DNA of 64,000 nt, from positions 36,543 to 100,542 of the forward strand of contig NZ_PENI01000036.1 in assembly GCF_003688995.1 (NCBI RefSeq), given 5' to 3'. Positions 9,504-18,059 of this stretch are shown here, piece after piece. Positions within the stretch are counted from its first letter, which is position 1. The number at the start of each line of letters is the position of its first letter. The notes beneath the pieces were generated by a model. That model did no database searches. It was not told the origin of the DNA and saw only the letters and a list, made by a program, of their open reading frames with translations. The DNA comes from Streptomyces shenzhenensis. GTDB lineage: Bacteria > Actinomycetota > Actinomycetes > Streptomycetales > Streptomycetaceae. Position numbers and translations under genes: made by a program.

Positions 9504-9725
9504 GGGACACCTCACGGGGCTATACAGGATGCAGGGACTGTGTCCAGCGTACGCGGCCCGCACGGGGGTACGCGAAGGACCTCAAACCACACAAGTCGCC
9601 CAGCAGGGCCAGGCATTCTGCAGACAATCCGCAAATCCCGTCGCCAGGCCGTGTCCTCGGCACGTGTCAGAGGGTTATGCCGGTCGGGGGAGCTCCGCGT
9701 CGGAGCCACGAAAGCAGGAAAGACC

Positions 9726-10754
9726 ATGCACGTAGGAAGTTTTGTGCTGGCCGCCCAGTTCCCGGGGCAGGGCCAGGGGGAGGCGCTGCACCGGGCGGTC
9801 CGCTCGGCGCAGGTCACCGAGGAAGCGGGGCTCGACGCGGTGTGGCTGGCCGAGCACCACTTCGTGCCGTACGGCACCTGCCCGTCCGCGATCACCCTGG
9901 CCGCGCTGCTGCTGGGCCGCACCCGCCGCATCCAGGTCGGCACGGCCGTCAGCGTGCTCCCCACGGTCCATCCGGTCGCCCTCGGCGAACAGGCCGCGCT
10001 GCTGCATGTGACCAGCGGCGGGCGCTTCACGCTGGGCGTCGGCCGCGGCGGCCCCTGGGTGGATCTGGAGGTGTTCGGCTCGGGCCTCGCCGCGTACGAG
10101 CACGGGTTCCCGGAGTCACTCGATCTGCTGGTGCGCTGGCTGCGCGAACCGTCGGTCGCGGCCTCGGGCGAGCGGTTCGCCTTCCGTGCGGTCCCGGTCG
10201 TGCCGCGCCCGACGGAGGCGCTGACGGACGTGCCGGGCCCCGAGGTCGTGGTCGCCTGCACCTCGCCGGCGAGCGTCCGGCTGGCGGCCGAGCGCGGCCT
10301 GTCGATGCTGCTGGGGATGCACATCGGGGACGAGGAGAAGGCCGAGATGGTCGCCCTGTGGCGGCGGCACGCGCGCGCGACGGGGCGGCCCGCCGACGAG
10401 ATCGCCCGCGCCGCCCATGTGTCGGCGGGCGTCTGCCAGCTCGCCGACCGACGCACGGATGCGGTGGAGACGCTGCTGAAGGCGATGCCGGGTTGGCTGA
10501 AACAGGGGCTGGAGGCGCATACGACGGTGGACGGCCGGATGCGTGCGATGCGCGATCCCCTCGCCTACACCGAACTCCTCTGCGGGCTGCACCCGGTGGG
10601 CACCCCGCGACTGTGCGCGGACCGGCTCGCGGCGACCTCCGAACGGACGGGCATCTCCCGTTTCGCACTGCTCGTCGAGGGCTCGGGGGACCTCGCGACG
10701 ACGGAGGAGAACGTACGGCGGCTGGGCACCGAGGTGCTCCCCCAACTCCGCTGA
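9726..10754 (+). CDS. LLM-class flavin-dependent oxidoreductase
   Basis: A 342-residue luciferase-like (bacterial luciferase alpha/F420-type) TIM-barrel protein. The N-terminus (VGSFVLAAQFPGQGQGE), the EEAGLDAVWLAEHHF segment, and the LGRTRRIQVGTAVSVLPTVHPVALGEQAALLHVTSGGRFTLGVGRGG region are hallmarks. Such enzymes use FMNH2 or coenzyme F420 to oxidise or monooxygenate diverse substrates; the substrate here is unknown. ATG is preceded by CAGGAAAG. It stands alone, with a 222-nt divergent spacer to the small zinc-motif gene. Confidence 0.87.
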   Translation: MHVGSFVLAAQFPGQGQGEALHRAVRSAQVTEEAGLDAVWLAEHHFVPYGTCPSAITLAALLLGRTRRIQVGTAVSVLPTVHPVALGEQAALLHVTSGGRFTLGVGRGGPWVDLEVFGSGLAAYEHGFPESLDLLVRWLREPSVAASGERFAFRAVPVVPRPTEALTDVPGPEVVVACTSPASVRLAAERGLSMLLGMHIGDEEKAEMVALWRRHARATGRPADEIARAAHVSAGVCQLADRRTDAVETLLKAMPGWLKQGLEAHTTVDGRMRAMRDPLAYTELLCGLHPVGTPRLCADRLAATSERTGISRFALLVEGSGDLATTEENVRRLGTEVLPQLR

Positions 10755-10847
10755 CGCCGTGCGGTGTCCGCGCCGAGCGGGGAGCTTGCCGCCCCGGTAC
10801 TGGATGCACCTCCCGCGGGCGGAGCGGCAAGCAGGCGGCTCACACCG

Positions 10848-11240
10848 TCAGCAGTCCCGGAGCTCGGGCGACTGGTTGAGCAACTGGTTGCGCACCGAGG
10901 TGAAGCGGGCCAGCGTCTCGTCGACCGAGGCGTCCAGCGGGAACACCGCCACCCGATGGCAGTTCTGGAAGGCCAGCCGCACACCGAAGTGCCGCTGCAG
11001 CGCGCCGCGTATCGCGTCACTCGCGAGCGCACGCAGCAGCTGACCGCGTGCCTGCTCGTCCGGCGGGGGCGTCTGGTTGTCGGCGAACTCTCCGCCGTCC
11101 ACCTTCAGCTGGGCCACCAGGGAGCTGATCATCTCCCACGCGTAGGGCAGGGAGGTCCGGACGCAGTCGACGAAATCGGCTTCGTCGACCTCGCCTCGCT
11201 CGGCCTGTTCGAGTAGGGCCGGTGAGACGTCGAGCGACAT
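10848..11240 (-). CDS. SCO5389-family conserved hypothetical protein
   Basis: A 130-residue acidic soluble protein starting MSLDVSPALLEQAERGEVDEADFVDCVRTSLPYAWE, without membrane segments or recognisable catalytic motifs. It is highly conserved in position near nucS in streptomycetes and I believe it corresponds to the family called SCO5389; no function is known. The ATG follows a clear AGGAGA ribosome site. It is transcribed divergently from nucS across a spacer of about 300 nt. Confidence 0.75.
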   Translation of the reverse strand: MSLDVSPALLEQAERGEVDEADFVDCVRTSLPYAWEMISSLVAQLKVDGGEFADNQTPPPDEQARGQLLRALASDAIRGALQRHFGVRLAFQNCHRVAVFPLDASVDETLARFTSVRNQLLNQSPELRDC

Positions 11241-11538
11241 GGGTTCTCCTCTCGCACCCCCGCACAGCAGGGGTTGCCGGACAGGTCAGGGAGTTCGCGA
11301 TGTCGAACACGCTGAGTACACAGGTCGCGACCTCCCGTTCCCTACGGTAGGCAACCGACGGTGACGGCACCAGCAGAATGCGTACATGGGCCGATCGGAT
11401 TGGGCGCACAATCGGCCAGGGATGAACAACTCTTTACACGGGTAAGGGGACGACCCGCCGGGATCCGGTCGACCGGGACGAGGCGAGACCGGTGGGCGAA
11501 TCGCGGCCGTCGGGGCGCGTCGAGTAGCGTTGCCGACC

Positions 11539-12210
11539 ATGCGTCTCGTCATTGCCCGGTGCTCCGTCGACTACGCCGGTCGGCTCACCGCCCACCTTCC
11601 CTCGGCTCCCCGTCTGATCCTGGTCAAGGCGGACGGCAGCGTCTCGATCCACGCGGACGACCGGGCCTACAAGCCCCTCAACTGGATGTCGCCGCCCTGC
11701 ACTCTCAAGGAGGGGACAGGGGACGAGGACGGTGTCTGGACCGTCATCAACAAGGCGGGCGAGAAGCTCATCATCACCATGGAGGAGATCCTGCACGACT
11801 CCTCGCACGAACTCGGCGTGGACCCCGGCCTGATCAAGGACGGTGTGGAAGCGCACCTCCAGGAACTGCTCGCCGACCGCATCGAGACGCTCGGCGAGGG
11901 CTACACGCTGATCCGCCGCGAGTACATGACCGCCATCGGCCCGGTCGACATCCTGTGCCGGGACGCGACGGGACAGACCGTCGCCGTCGAGATCAAGCGG
12001 CGCGGTGAGATCGACGGCGTGGAGCAACTCACCCGCTATCTGGAGCTGTTGAACCGCGATCCGCATCTCGCCCCGGTCCGCGGCGTCTTCGCCGCCCAGG
12101 AGATCAAGCCCCAGGCCCGGGTCCTCGCCACCGACCGCGGCATCGGCTGCCAGGTGCTGGACTACGACGCCATGCGGGGCATCGAGGACGACAAGCTGCG
12201 GCTGTTCTGA
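11539..12210 (+). CDS. nucS: NucS/EndoMS mismatch-specific endonuclease
   Basis: A 223-residue protein with the NucS N-terminal DNA-binding domain and C-terminal nuclease domain. Catalytic residues are visible: D137 (GPVDILC), E151 and K153 (VAVEIKRRGEIDG), and the C-terminus ends KLRLF, a typical sliding-clamp-binding tail. In actinobacteria, which lack MutS-MutL, NucS carries out mismatch repair by cutting both strands at mismatches. The start ATG 11539 is preceded by TAGCGT (TANNNT) 8 nt upstream and no ribosome site, so the message is probably leaderless; a TTG three codons earlier is less likely. Confidence 0.95.
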   Translation: MRLVIARCSVDYAGRLTAHLPSAPRLILVKADGSVSIHADDRAYKPLNWMSPPCTLKEGTGDEDGVWTVINKAGEKLIITMEEILHDSSHELGVDPGLIKDGVEAHLQELLADRIETLGEGYTLIRREYMTAIGPVDILCRDATGQTVAVEIKRRGEIDGVEQLTRYLELLNRDPHLAPVRGVFAAQEIKPQARVLATDRGIGCQVLDYDAMRGIEDDKLRLF

Positions 12211-12269
12211 GCGACGCGGGACAGTGCGGGACGGGCCGGATCCGGGCGACGGATCCGGCCCGCGCCGCC

Positions 12270-14846
12270 TCAGATGACGGAATCCGGGCCGCTCGGCGAG
12301 CCCGTGCCGTCCGGGGCGCTCGCCGAACTGCTCGCCTCCGCCGGTGCGCTGGAGGCGGGGCCGCTGGCCGAGTCGGACGTGGTCGGCGTCGGATCCGAGC
12401 TCGGCGACTCGGAGGGCTCCGGCGGAGTCGACGGCGGTGTGGGCGATGTCGACGGCGACGGCTTGGACGTCGGCGATGTCGACGTGGGCGGCCTGCCGGT
12501 GGGCGACGTGGACGGCGAGGACGGCGAGTCGTCACCGCCCGGCCGCCGCGTCCCGCTCGGGTCGTCCGACGGCCCGGTCATGGCCGGCGACGACGGCGGC
12601 GTCGGGTCGTCCGAGGTGCCCAGCGTGCCGTCGGGGCCCGGGTCGGTGGGCCTGCTGGTCGCCGTGCCGGTGTCGCCGCTGTCCTTCTTGGGCGTGTCCG
12701 CGCCCAGGCTGCCGTCGTCGGTGCCCGCACCGGCCGACGGGTTGACGTCGACCTTGCCGGACGGGTCGTCGGCGCTGTCGTGGGTCGTCATGCCGAGCGT
12801 CACCACCGTGCCGAGCACGGCCGCGAGCAGCGCGCCGGAACCGGCGGCCACCAGATTGCGCCGGGCCAGCCGGCGCAGCCCGCCGCCGGGCTTCTGCGCG
12901 GGTGCCGGGGGCCCGCTCCGACGGCTGACGAGCGTGTCAGCGACCGGCGGTGCCGCGGACGGGAAGCCCGCGGGGACGCCGCCGGGCGGCGCGGCGGACT
13001 CGTCCCGGCGCGCGGCCGCCTTCTCGCCCGCGCCGGCTCCGCCCCCGGGCACATCGCCCGCGCGGTCGGCGACCAGGGCGAGGGCACGGCGGCCGGCCAC
13101 GGCGCCCCGCTTGTCGGCGAGGGCGCCGCGCAGACCGACCGAGGCCTCCAGTTCGGCGCGGGCCCGGTCCAGTTGGCCGCCGCACAGCGCGAGGACACCC
13201 AACTCGTGGTGGAAGTAGGCCTGTTCGGCCACGTCACCGGCGATCCGGGCGGCCTCGGCGCCGGACCGCAGCGCCCGTTCCCAGGCGCCCCAGTGCAGCC
13301 CCGAGGCAAAGGCGGGCGCGGCCGTGCGGGCGAGCCCGACGGCGGGGCTCTCCTCGTCCTCGGCGGCCGGCGGGGGCTGCGGCACGAGGACGGCCAGCGC
13401 GGCGAGCACGGCGTCGGCCTCGGCGCACACCCGCTCGGGCGTGACGGAGGGGTGGCCGGCCCACCAGGAGTAGTGCTGGGCGGCGGTGAGGGCCTCGGCG
13501 GCCAGGTCGTCGGCGTATCCGGCGGCCTCCAACTGCGTCTGCACGCCCGCCGCGAGGCGGTAGCGGGAGCCGACCGGGGAGACCAGCCCGCAGCCCGCGA
13601 GTTCACCGAGCGCGGCGTCCGCGTGGGTGTCGCCGGCCAGGGCGGGCAGATGCGCCTGGTGCGGCACCTCACCGCCGAGGGCGACGGCGAGCCGCAGGGC
13701 GGCGCGTGCCGAGGCGCTCAGCCGGGAGGCGAGCAGCGGAGCGGGCGCCGCGGCCTCGCCGAGCGACGGCAGGGGCACCTCCTCGGCGTCCTCGGCGTCC
13801 GTGCCGAAGGACGCGGGGCCGCCGCCCGGTTCGGCCGCCGCCGAGCGCGGGGAAGGGGGCCGTACGTCCTCGAAAACCCCGAACTCGTCCACGGCACCCA
13901 CGCTGGTCCGCAGCCGGTCGCGCTGCCGCAGCAGGGCGCCGGCCTGGACGAAGCGCAGCGGCAGGCCCTCCGACTCAAACCAGAGGTCGCCCGCCCAGTT
14001 GGCCTCCTCCTCGGTGAGGACACGGCCGACGGCGCGCTCCAGCAGGTCGACGCCGCCGGCGCGGTCGAGGCCGTTGAGGAAGATCTCCTCGACGGCGGAT
14101 TCGGCGGACGGCGCGGGCACGTCGGGGGTGGCGCCGATCAGGAAGGCGCACTCGGGGGTGGCCACGATCAGCTCGTCGAGGGCGGCACCGCCGAACTCGA
14201 TGTCGTCGAGCACGACGACGGCGCCGATCTCGCCGACCAGGCCGAGCAGCTCCTCCCGCTCGGGTCGGTACCGGGGCGCGTCGTACACGGCGTGGAAGAG
14301 GTCGTGCAGCAGCTCGCCCGACGTGCGGTGGAAGCCGCTCAGCCGGACCACGCCGTCGGGGGCGAGGTCCGCGCAGTCCTCGGCGACGAGGTCGAGCAGG
14401 GCGGTGCGACCGGACCCGGAGGGCCCGGTGAGGCGTACGGAGCGGCCGCGGGCCAGCAGCCGCACCAGGCGCTCGCGCTCGTCCTGGCGTTCCAGGAGCG
14501 GCAGCGTGGGCCCGGCCGGTCCCGGCGGCACGGGCGGCCGTGCGGCGCGCTCGGCCGAGGCGCGCTCGGCCGCGGTGAACTTCACGGGCCTGCCGGGCCG
14601 CTCCCCCGGCGGGCAGGGCTCTATCTCGCTGCCGTCGACGGGGTTGACCGTGAGCAGGAAGTCACCGGAGACGAGCTGCACCGTGCGGGCGAGTGCGGGT
14701 GTGCTCTGGCCGAAGTCCGGTGTGAGGGATTCCCGGGGCGCACGCGGGCGCGGCGGGTCGCCTGGCCCGGTCTCGAATTCACTCGCCCGGGAGGTGTCCC
14801 CACCGTCGTGGCCGTGGTCCTCGGGTCCCGGTTTGATCGGGTCCAT
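12270..14846 (-). CDS. Membrane-anchored P-loop (STAND-like) NTPase with Ser/Pro/Thr-rich C-terminal tail
   Basis: An 858-residue protein of unknown function. Residues 1-120 are disordered; a P-loop domain follows with Walker A GPSGSGRTALL (141-151) and Walker B AVVVLDDI (209-216), resembling AAA/STAND ATPases of the LuxR/MalT type. About 300 helical residues next are TPR-like (YFHHELGVLALCGGQLDRARAELEASVGLRGA). Near residue 665-688 is one membrane span (LVAAGSGALLAAVLGTVVTLGM) and the last ~165 residues are an extremely Ser/Thr/Pro/Asp-rich tail, presumably outside the cell and ending SDVI-like. No DNA-binding domain is visible. It stands alone, convergent with nucS. Confidence 0.8.
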   Translation of the reverse strand: MDPIKPGPEDHGHDGGDTSRASEFETGPGDPPRPRAPRESLTPDFGQSTPALARTVQLVSGDFLLTVNPVDGSEIEPCPPGERPGRPVKFTAAERASAERAARPPVPPGPAGPTLPLLERQDERERLVRLLARGRSVRLTGPSGSGRTALLDLVAEDCADLAPDGVVRLSGFHRTSGELLHDLFHAVYDAPRYRPEREELLGLVGEIGAVVVLDDIEFGGAALDELIVATPECAFLIGATPDVPAPSAESAVEEIFLNGLDRAGGVDLLERAVGRVLTEEEANWAGDLWFESEGLPLRFVQAGALLRQRDRLRTSVGAVDEFGVFEDVRPPSPRSAAAEPGGGPASFGTDAEDAEEVPLPSLGEAAAPAPLLASRLSASARAALRLAVALGGEVPHQAHLPALAGDTHADAALGELAGCGLVSPVGSRYRLAAGVQTQLEAAGYADDLAAEALTAAQHYSWWAGHPSVTPERVCAEADAVLAALAVLVPQPPPAAEDEESPAVGLARTAAPAFASGLHWGAWERALRSGAEAARIAGDVAEQAYFHHELGVLALCGGQLDRARAELEASVGLRGALADKRGAVAGRRALALVADRAGDVPGGGAGAGEKAAARRDESAAPPGGVPAGFPSAAPPVADTLVSRRSGPPAPAQKPGGGLRRLARRNLVAAGSGALLAAVLGTVVTLGMTTHDSADDPSGKVDVNPSAGAGTDDGSLGADTPKKDSGDTGTATSRPTDPGPDGTLGTSDDPTPPSSPAMTGPSDDPSGTRRPGGDDSPSSPSTSPTGRPPTSTSPTSKPSPSTSPTPPSTPPEPSESPSSDPTPTTSDSASGPASSAPAEASSSASAPDGTGSPSGPDSVI

Positions 14847-15114
14847 AGGTTCTCAAGCCCCCAAAAACGTGGTGTGCCCGTATCCGGCCCCTCCCGGCCT
14901 GCTGCACACCGCGCTGTCGCTTCTGGTCCGGGCCCGCTCGAGGGTTCGTATGGCAGCGGGCGAGCGAACCTTAAACCTTGGCACACCATCCACAACAGGC
15001 CGGGGTACCGGTCGGCCCGAGACGTCACGGTCTTGGGAGGATTGCGCATGACGTGCGGTTCTACGGTCTGCGCCCGGGTCTCCCCGCTCGCCCGGTGCAC
15101 TCCCGGTCGCGGCG

Positions 15115-15438
15115 TCACACCCGGGGCAGGGACTCGACCCCGATGCCCCCCTCGATGGCCAGGATCCGGTGCAGCCGGGTGGCGACGAGCAGACGCTGCA
15201 TCTGGGGCGGCACGTCGCGCAGCACCAGGCGCCGGCCGCAGCGGCCGGCCCGCCGGTGCACCCCCATGATCACCCCGAGCCCCGTGGCGTCCCAGGAGTC
15301 GAGTTCGGAGAGGTCGAGGACCAGGTCGCCGACACCGTCATCGACGGCCGAGTGCAGGGCCGTACGGGCGTCCGCCGCGCTGCGGACGTCGAGGCGGCCC
15401 CCGACGACCAGCTCGGCGTGGTCGCCCCTGATGTGCAT
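15115..15438 (-). CDS. STAS-domain anti-sigma factor antagonist
   Basis: A 107-residue STAS protein of the SpoIIAA/RsbV type, which normally binds an anti-sigma factor and is switched by serine phosphorylation. The signature region reads DLSELDSWDATGLGVIMG. In canonical members (…DSSGLG, …DSTGLG) the first residue after Asp is the phosphorylated Ser; here it is Ala, followed by Thr. The protein may thus be unphosphorylatable, or use the adjacent Thr. Start at ATG 15438 is supported by GGGGAG upstream; an in-frame extension of 37 residues reads as low-complexity and is unlikely. No partner sigma or anti-sigma gene is adjacent. Confidence 0.85.
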   Translation of the reverse strand: MHIRGDHAELVVGGRLDVRSAADARTALHSAVDDGVGDLVLDLSELDSWDATGLGVIMGVHRRAGRCGRRLVLRDVPPQMQRLLVATRLHRILAIEGGIGVESLPRV

Positions 15439-15618
15439 AATGCGCTCCCCGTGAGTGCGGCGGCGTGCTCCGTGACTGTGCTGTGCACGGTCTGACTGCT
15501 TCAGCGACAGCCAGGTTGCCGTCTGTAAGCGAACCGATACCGAATTCACCCTTGAGGGTGATATCCCAGGGGCTGGTGCGGTCTCGGCGCCCCCGTCCGG
15601 CCTGATGCCGGCCGGAGG

Positions 15619-16467
15619 TCAGTAGGTGTAGAAGCCCTGCCCGCTCTTGCGTCCGATGTCACCGGCGTCCACCATCCGGCGCATCAGCTCCGGCGGCGCG
15701 AACTTCTCGTCCTGCGACTCGGTGTAGATGTTGCTGGTGGCGTGCAGCAGGATGTCGACGCCGGTGAGGTCCGCCGTGGCGAGCGGGCCCATGGCGTGGC
15801 CGAAGCCCAGCTTGCAGGCCAGGTCGATGTCCTCGGCGCTGGCCACGCCCGACTCGTACAGCTTGGTCGCCTCGACGACGAGCGCCGAGATCAGCCGGGT
15901 GGTGACAAAGCCGGCCACGTCCCGGTTGACGACGATGCAGGTCTTGCCCACGGACTCGGCGAACTCCCGCGCGGTGGCGAGGGTTTCGTCGCTGGTCTTG
16001 TAGCCGCGGACGAGTTCGACCAGCCGCATCATCGGCACCGGCGAGAAGAAGTGCACGCCGACGACCCGCTCCGGGCGCTCGGTGGCCGCCGCGATCTTGG
16101 TGATGGGGATGGCCGAGGTGTTGGAGGCGAGCACGGCGTCCGGGCGCACCAAGGCGTCGAGCGCGCGGAAGATCTCGTGCTTGATCTCCAGCTTCTCGAA
16201 GACGGCCTCGATGACGAGGTCGGCGTCGGCCACGGCGTCCAGGTCGGTGGTGGCGGTGATGCGGGCGAGTGCGGCGTCGGCGTCGTGCGCCTCCATCGTG
16301 CCCTTGCCCACGAACTTGTCGTACGAGGCCCTGATCGCGTCGGTGCCTCGCCTGAGCGCCTCGTCGGTGACATCACGCAGGACCACGTCCCAGCCCGCCT
16401 GCGCGGAGACCTGGGCGATGCCGGACCCCATGAGACCGGACCCGATGACGGCGAGCTTCCGTGCCAC
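15619..16467 (-). CDS. 3-hydroxybutyryl-CoA dehydrogenase
   Basis: A 282-residue enzyme with an N-terminal Rossmann fold (GSGLMGSGIAQ, residues 9-19) and the C-terminal 3-hydroxyacyl-CoA dehydrogenase domain. The catalytic His is at about 139 in GVHFFSPVP. It interconverts acetoacetyl-CoA and 3-hydroxybutyryl-CoA with NAD(P), feeding the ethylmalonyl-CoA pathway or butyrate-type metabolism in streptomycetes. Length is normal for the family. The start is GTG with AAGGGGAG upstream. Divergent from the cobalamin adenosyltransferase gene. Confidence 0.92.
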   Translation of the reverse strand: MARKLAVIGSGLMGSGIAQVSAQAGWDVVLRDVTDEALRRGTDAIRASYDKFVGKGTMEAHDADAALARITATTDLDAVADADLVIEAVFEKLEIKHEIFRALDALVRPDAVLASNTSAIPITKIAAATERPERVVGVHFFSPVPMMRLVELVRGYKTSDETLATAREFAESVGKTCIVVNRDVAGFVTTRLISALVVEATKLYESGVASAEDIDLACKLGFGHAMGPLATADLTGVDILLHATSNIYTESQDEKFAPPELMRRMVDAGDIGRKSGQGFYTY

Positions 16468-16643
16468 TCCGACTCCCCTTACGCACTGTTGAGGTCTGCC
16501 TCTCCGGCGGACATTAGCAGTGCCGGTACAGGGCTGGGCGCCTGGTGATCGGCGATCCTCCTCACAGTCGGGAACTCGGCGTCGGCCGGTCGGTATTGGG
16601 TTCCGCGCGGTGATGTCCCGGCGCCGCTGATGCCGCCGGCGAC

Positions 16644-16658
16644 TAGATTGGCCACATG
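16644..16658 (+). promoter_or_regulatory. Leaderless promoter -10 element and start of adenosyltransferase gene
   Basis: TAGATT (TANNNT) is followed by 6 nt (ggccac) and the ATG; there is no Shine-Dalgarno sequence. Same spacing as at 5065 and on the minus strand at 50343 and 51002. Confidence 0.55.
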
Positions 16659-17243
16659 GTCAATCTGACGCGTATCTACACCAGGACCGGCGACAAGGGC
16701 ACCACGAACCTCGGGGACATGAGCCGGGTCGCCAAGACCGACCTGAGGATCGCCGCGTACGCCGACGCCAACGAGGCGAACGCGGTGCTGGGCACGGCGA
16801 TCGCGCTGGGCGGCCTCGACGCGGAGCTGGTCGAGGTCCTCGCCCGGGTGCAGAACGACCTGTTCGACGTGGGCGCGGACCTGTCGACCCCGGTGGTGGA
16901 GAACCCCGCGTCGGCGAAGGACACCGTCCCGCCGCTGCGCATCGAGCAGTTCTACGTCGACCGGCTGGAGGCGGACTGCGACCGCTTCAACGAGCGGCTG
17001 ACGAAGCTGCGCTCCTTCATCCTGCCGGGCGGCACCCTGGGCGCCGCCCTGCTCCACCAGGCCTGCACGGTCGTCCGCCGCGCCGAGCGCTCGACCTGGG
17101 CGGCCCTGGAGGCGCACGGCGACTCCGTGAACCCGCTCACCGCGACCTACCTCAACCGGCTGTCCGACCTGCTGTTCATCCTGGCCCGCACGGCGAACAA
17201 GGAGACCGGCGACGTGCTGTGGGTACCGGGCGGGGAGCGCTGA
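16656..17243 (+). CDS. PduO-type cob(I)alamin / cob(I)yrinic acid a,c-diamide adenosyltransferase
   Basis: A 195-residue protein of the PduO/MMAB family. The ATP-binding N-terminal motif TRTGDKGTTNLGD (residues 9-21) and the helical-bundle motifs FILPGG and VRRAERSTWA are present. It transfers the adenosyl group of ATP to cob(I)alamin or its precursor, making coenzyme B12 for mutases and ribonucleotide reductase. It is a monocistronic gene with an apparently leaderless start, and it converges on the membrane-protein gene through a palindromic repeat that can act as terminator. Confidence 0.92.
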   Translation: MVNLTRIYTRTGDKGTTNLGDMSRVAKTDLRIAAYADANEANAVLGTAIALGGLDAELVEVLARVQNDLFDVGADLSTPVVENPASAKDTVPPLRIEQFYVDRLEADCDRFNERLTKLRSFILPGGTLGAALLHQACTVVRRAERSTWAALEAHGDSVNPLTATYLNRLSDLLFILARTANKETGDVLWVPGGER

Positions 17244-17288
17244 GCGCTCCGCTGGAAATGCCGCGATGTGCCGTCGGTCGTCCGCGGC

Positions 17289-17337
17289 ACCATCGTGGCT
17301 GGTCGCGCAGTTCCCCGCGCCCCTTCAGGGCGCGGGG
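17289..17337. repeat. Dispersed palindromic repeat (REP-like) between convergent genes
   Basis: Contains the phrase GTGGCTGGTCGCGCAGTTCC that recurs at 37.4-37.9 kb and, inverted, at 41.2 kb. It includes a perfect stem ccccgcgccc / gggcgcgggg (17313-17322, 17328-17337, loop cttca). Its position between two convergent stops suggests a bidirectional terminator. Confidence 0.75.
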
Positions 17338-17342
17338 CGCGC

Positions 17343-17906
17343 TCAGGGCAGTTTGGCCGGCTTCCGGTCCTCGGCGGGTGCCCGCTTGGGGAACAGGGTG
17401 TAGCTGGCGGCGATCACCACATTGATCCCGATCAGCCACACCATCCTCAGCTGCCACGCCCGCAGCGAGCCGGTCTCGCCGTCGGAACCGACGTACCAGG
17501 CGGCGGCCTGCAACAGCGCGATGGCGACCACGGAGGCGACGATCCAGCGGCCCGCGGTCCGCCACTCGCGGACGGCGCGGGCCATGCCGTACTTCGGTGG
17601 CTTCACCGGCGCCGGCCCGCCCGCGAAGCGATGGGCGACCCGGGCGTCGGCCCACTTGATCGTGGCGTGCCCGAGACCCACAGTGAAGCCGATGTAGACG
17701 GCCGCGAGACCGTGCCGCCAGTCCGGCTCCGCGCCGTTCTTGAGGTCGATCGCCGTCACGGTGAACAGCACGATCTCCAGCAGCGGCTCGCACAGCAGCA
17801 GCGCGAGGCCGGTACGCGGCATCCGCAGCGGATAGCGGAAGGCAAGTCCGGCCGCCAGCAGCACCCAGAACGCCACCTCACAGGCGATGATCAACCCGAC
17901 GATCAC
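17343..17906 (-). CDS. Integral membrane protein, unknown function
   Basis: A 187-residue protein with four or five hydrophobic helices (for example VIVGLIIACEVAFWVLLAAG at the N-terminus, then around residues 32-52, 67-82, 120-138 and 154-170). No catalytic or transport motif is recognised. GTG start at 17906 has a strong GAAAGGAG ribosome site. It is divergent from the chiS sensor kinase gene with only about 145 nt between, so the promoters face one another, but nothing ties it functionally to chitin regulation. Confidence 0.78.
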   Translation of the reverse strand: MIVGLIIACEVAFWVLLAAGLAFRYPLRMPRTGLALLLCEPLLEIVLFTVTAIDLKNGAEPDWRHGLAAVYIGFTVGLGHATIKWADARVAHRFAGGPAPVKPPKYGMARAVREWRTAGRWIVASVVAIALLQAAAWYVGSDGETGSLRAWQLRMVWLIGINVVIAASYTLFPKRAPAEDRKPAKLP

Positions 17907-18059
17907 GGTTCGCTCCTTTCTGTCACCTCTCCAGGCTCCCGTCCCGGGTCGCCGGTTTCGTCGTCGTCGGCGACGAACTCGCGGTACATCGAAAGATGCA
18001 GTCGCGGACCCTTCCCCGGGGGCAGGCGGGCCGCCCGCGGGCCGTGTTGGATGGAGGGC

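Noticed and set aside
12274..13218. Asp/Gly/Val-rich 314-codon frame on the plus strand
   Set aside because: Mirror of the Ser/Pro/Thr tail coded on the minus strand; no start signal.
12780..15269. An 829-codon plus-strand frame opposite the STAND-like gene
   Set aside because: Gly/Arg-rich shadow of a high-GC gene; the minus-strand frame has P-loop motifs, membrane helix and proper codon bias.
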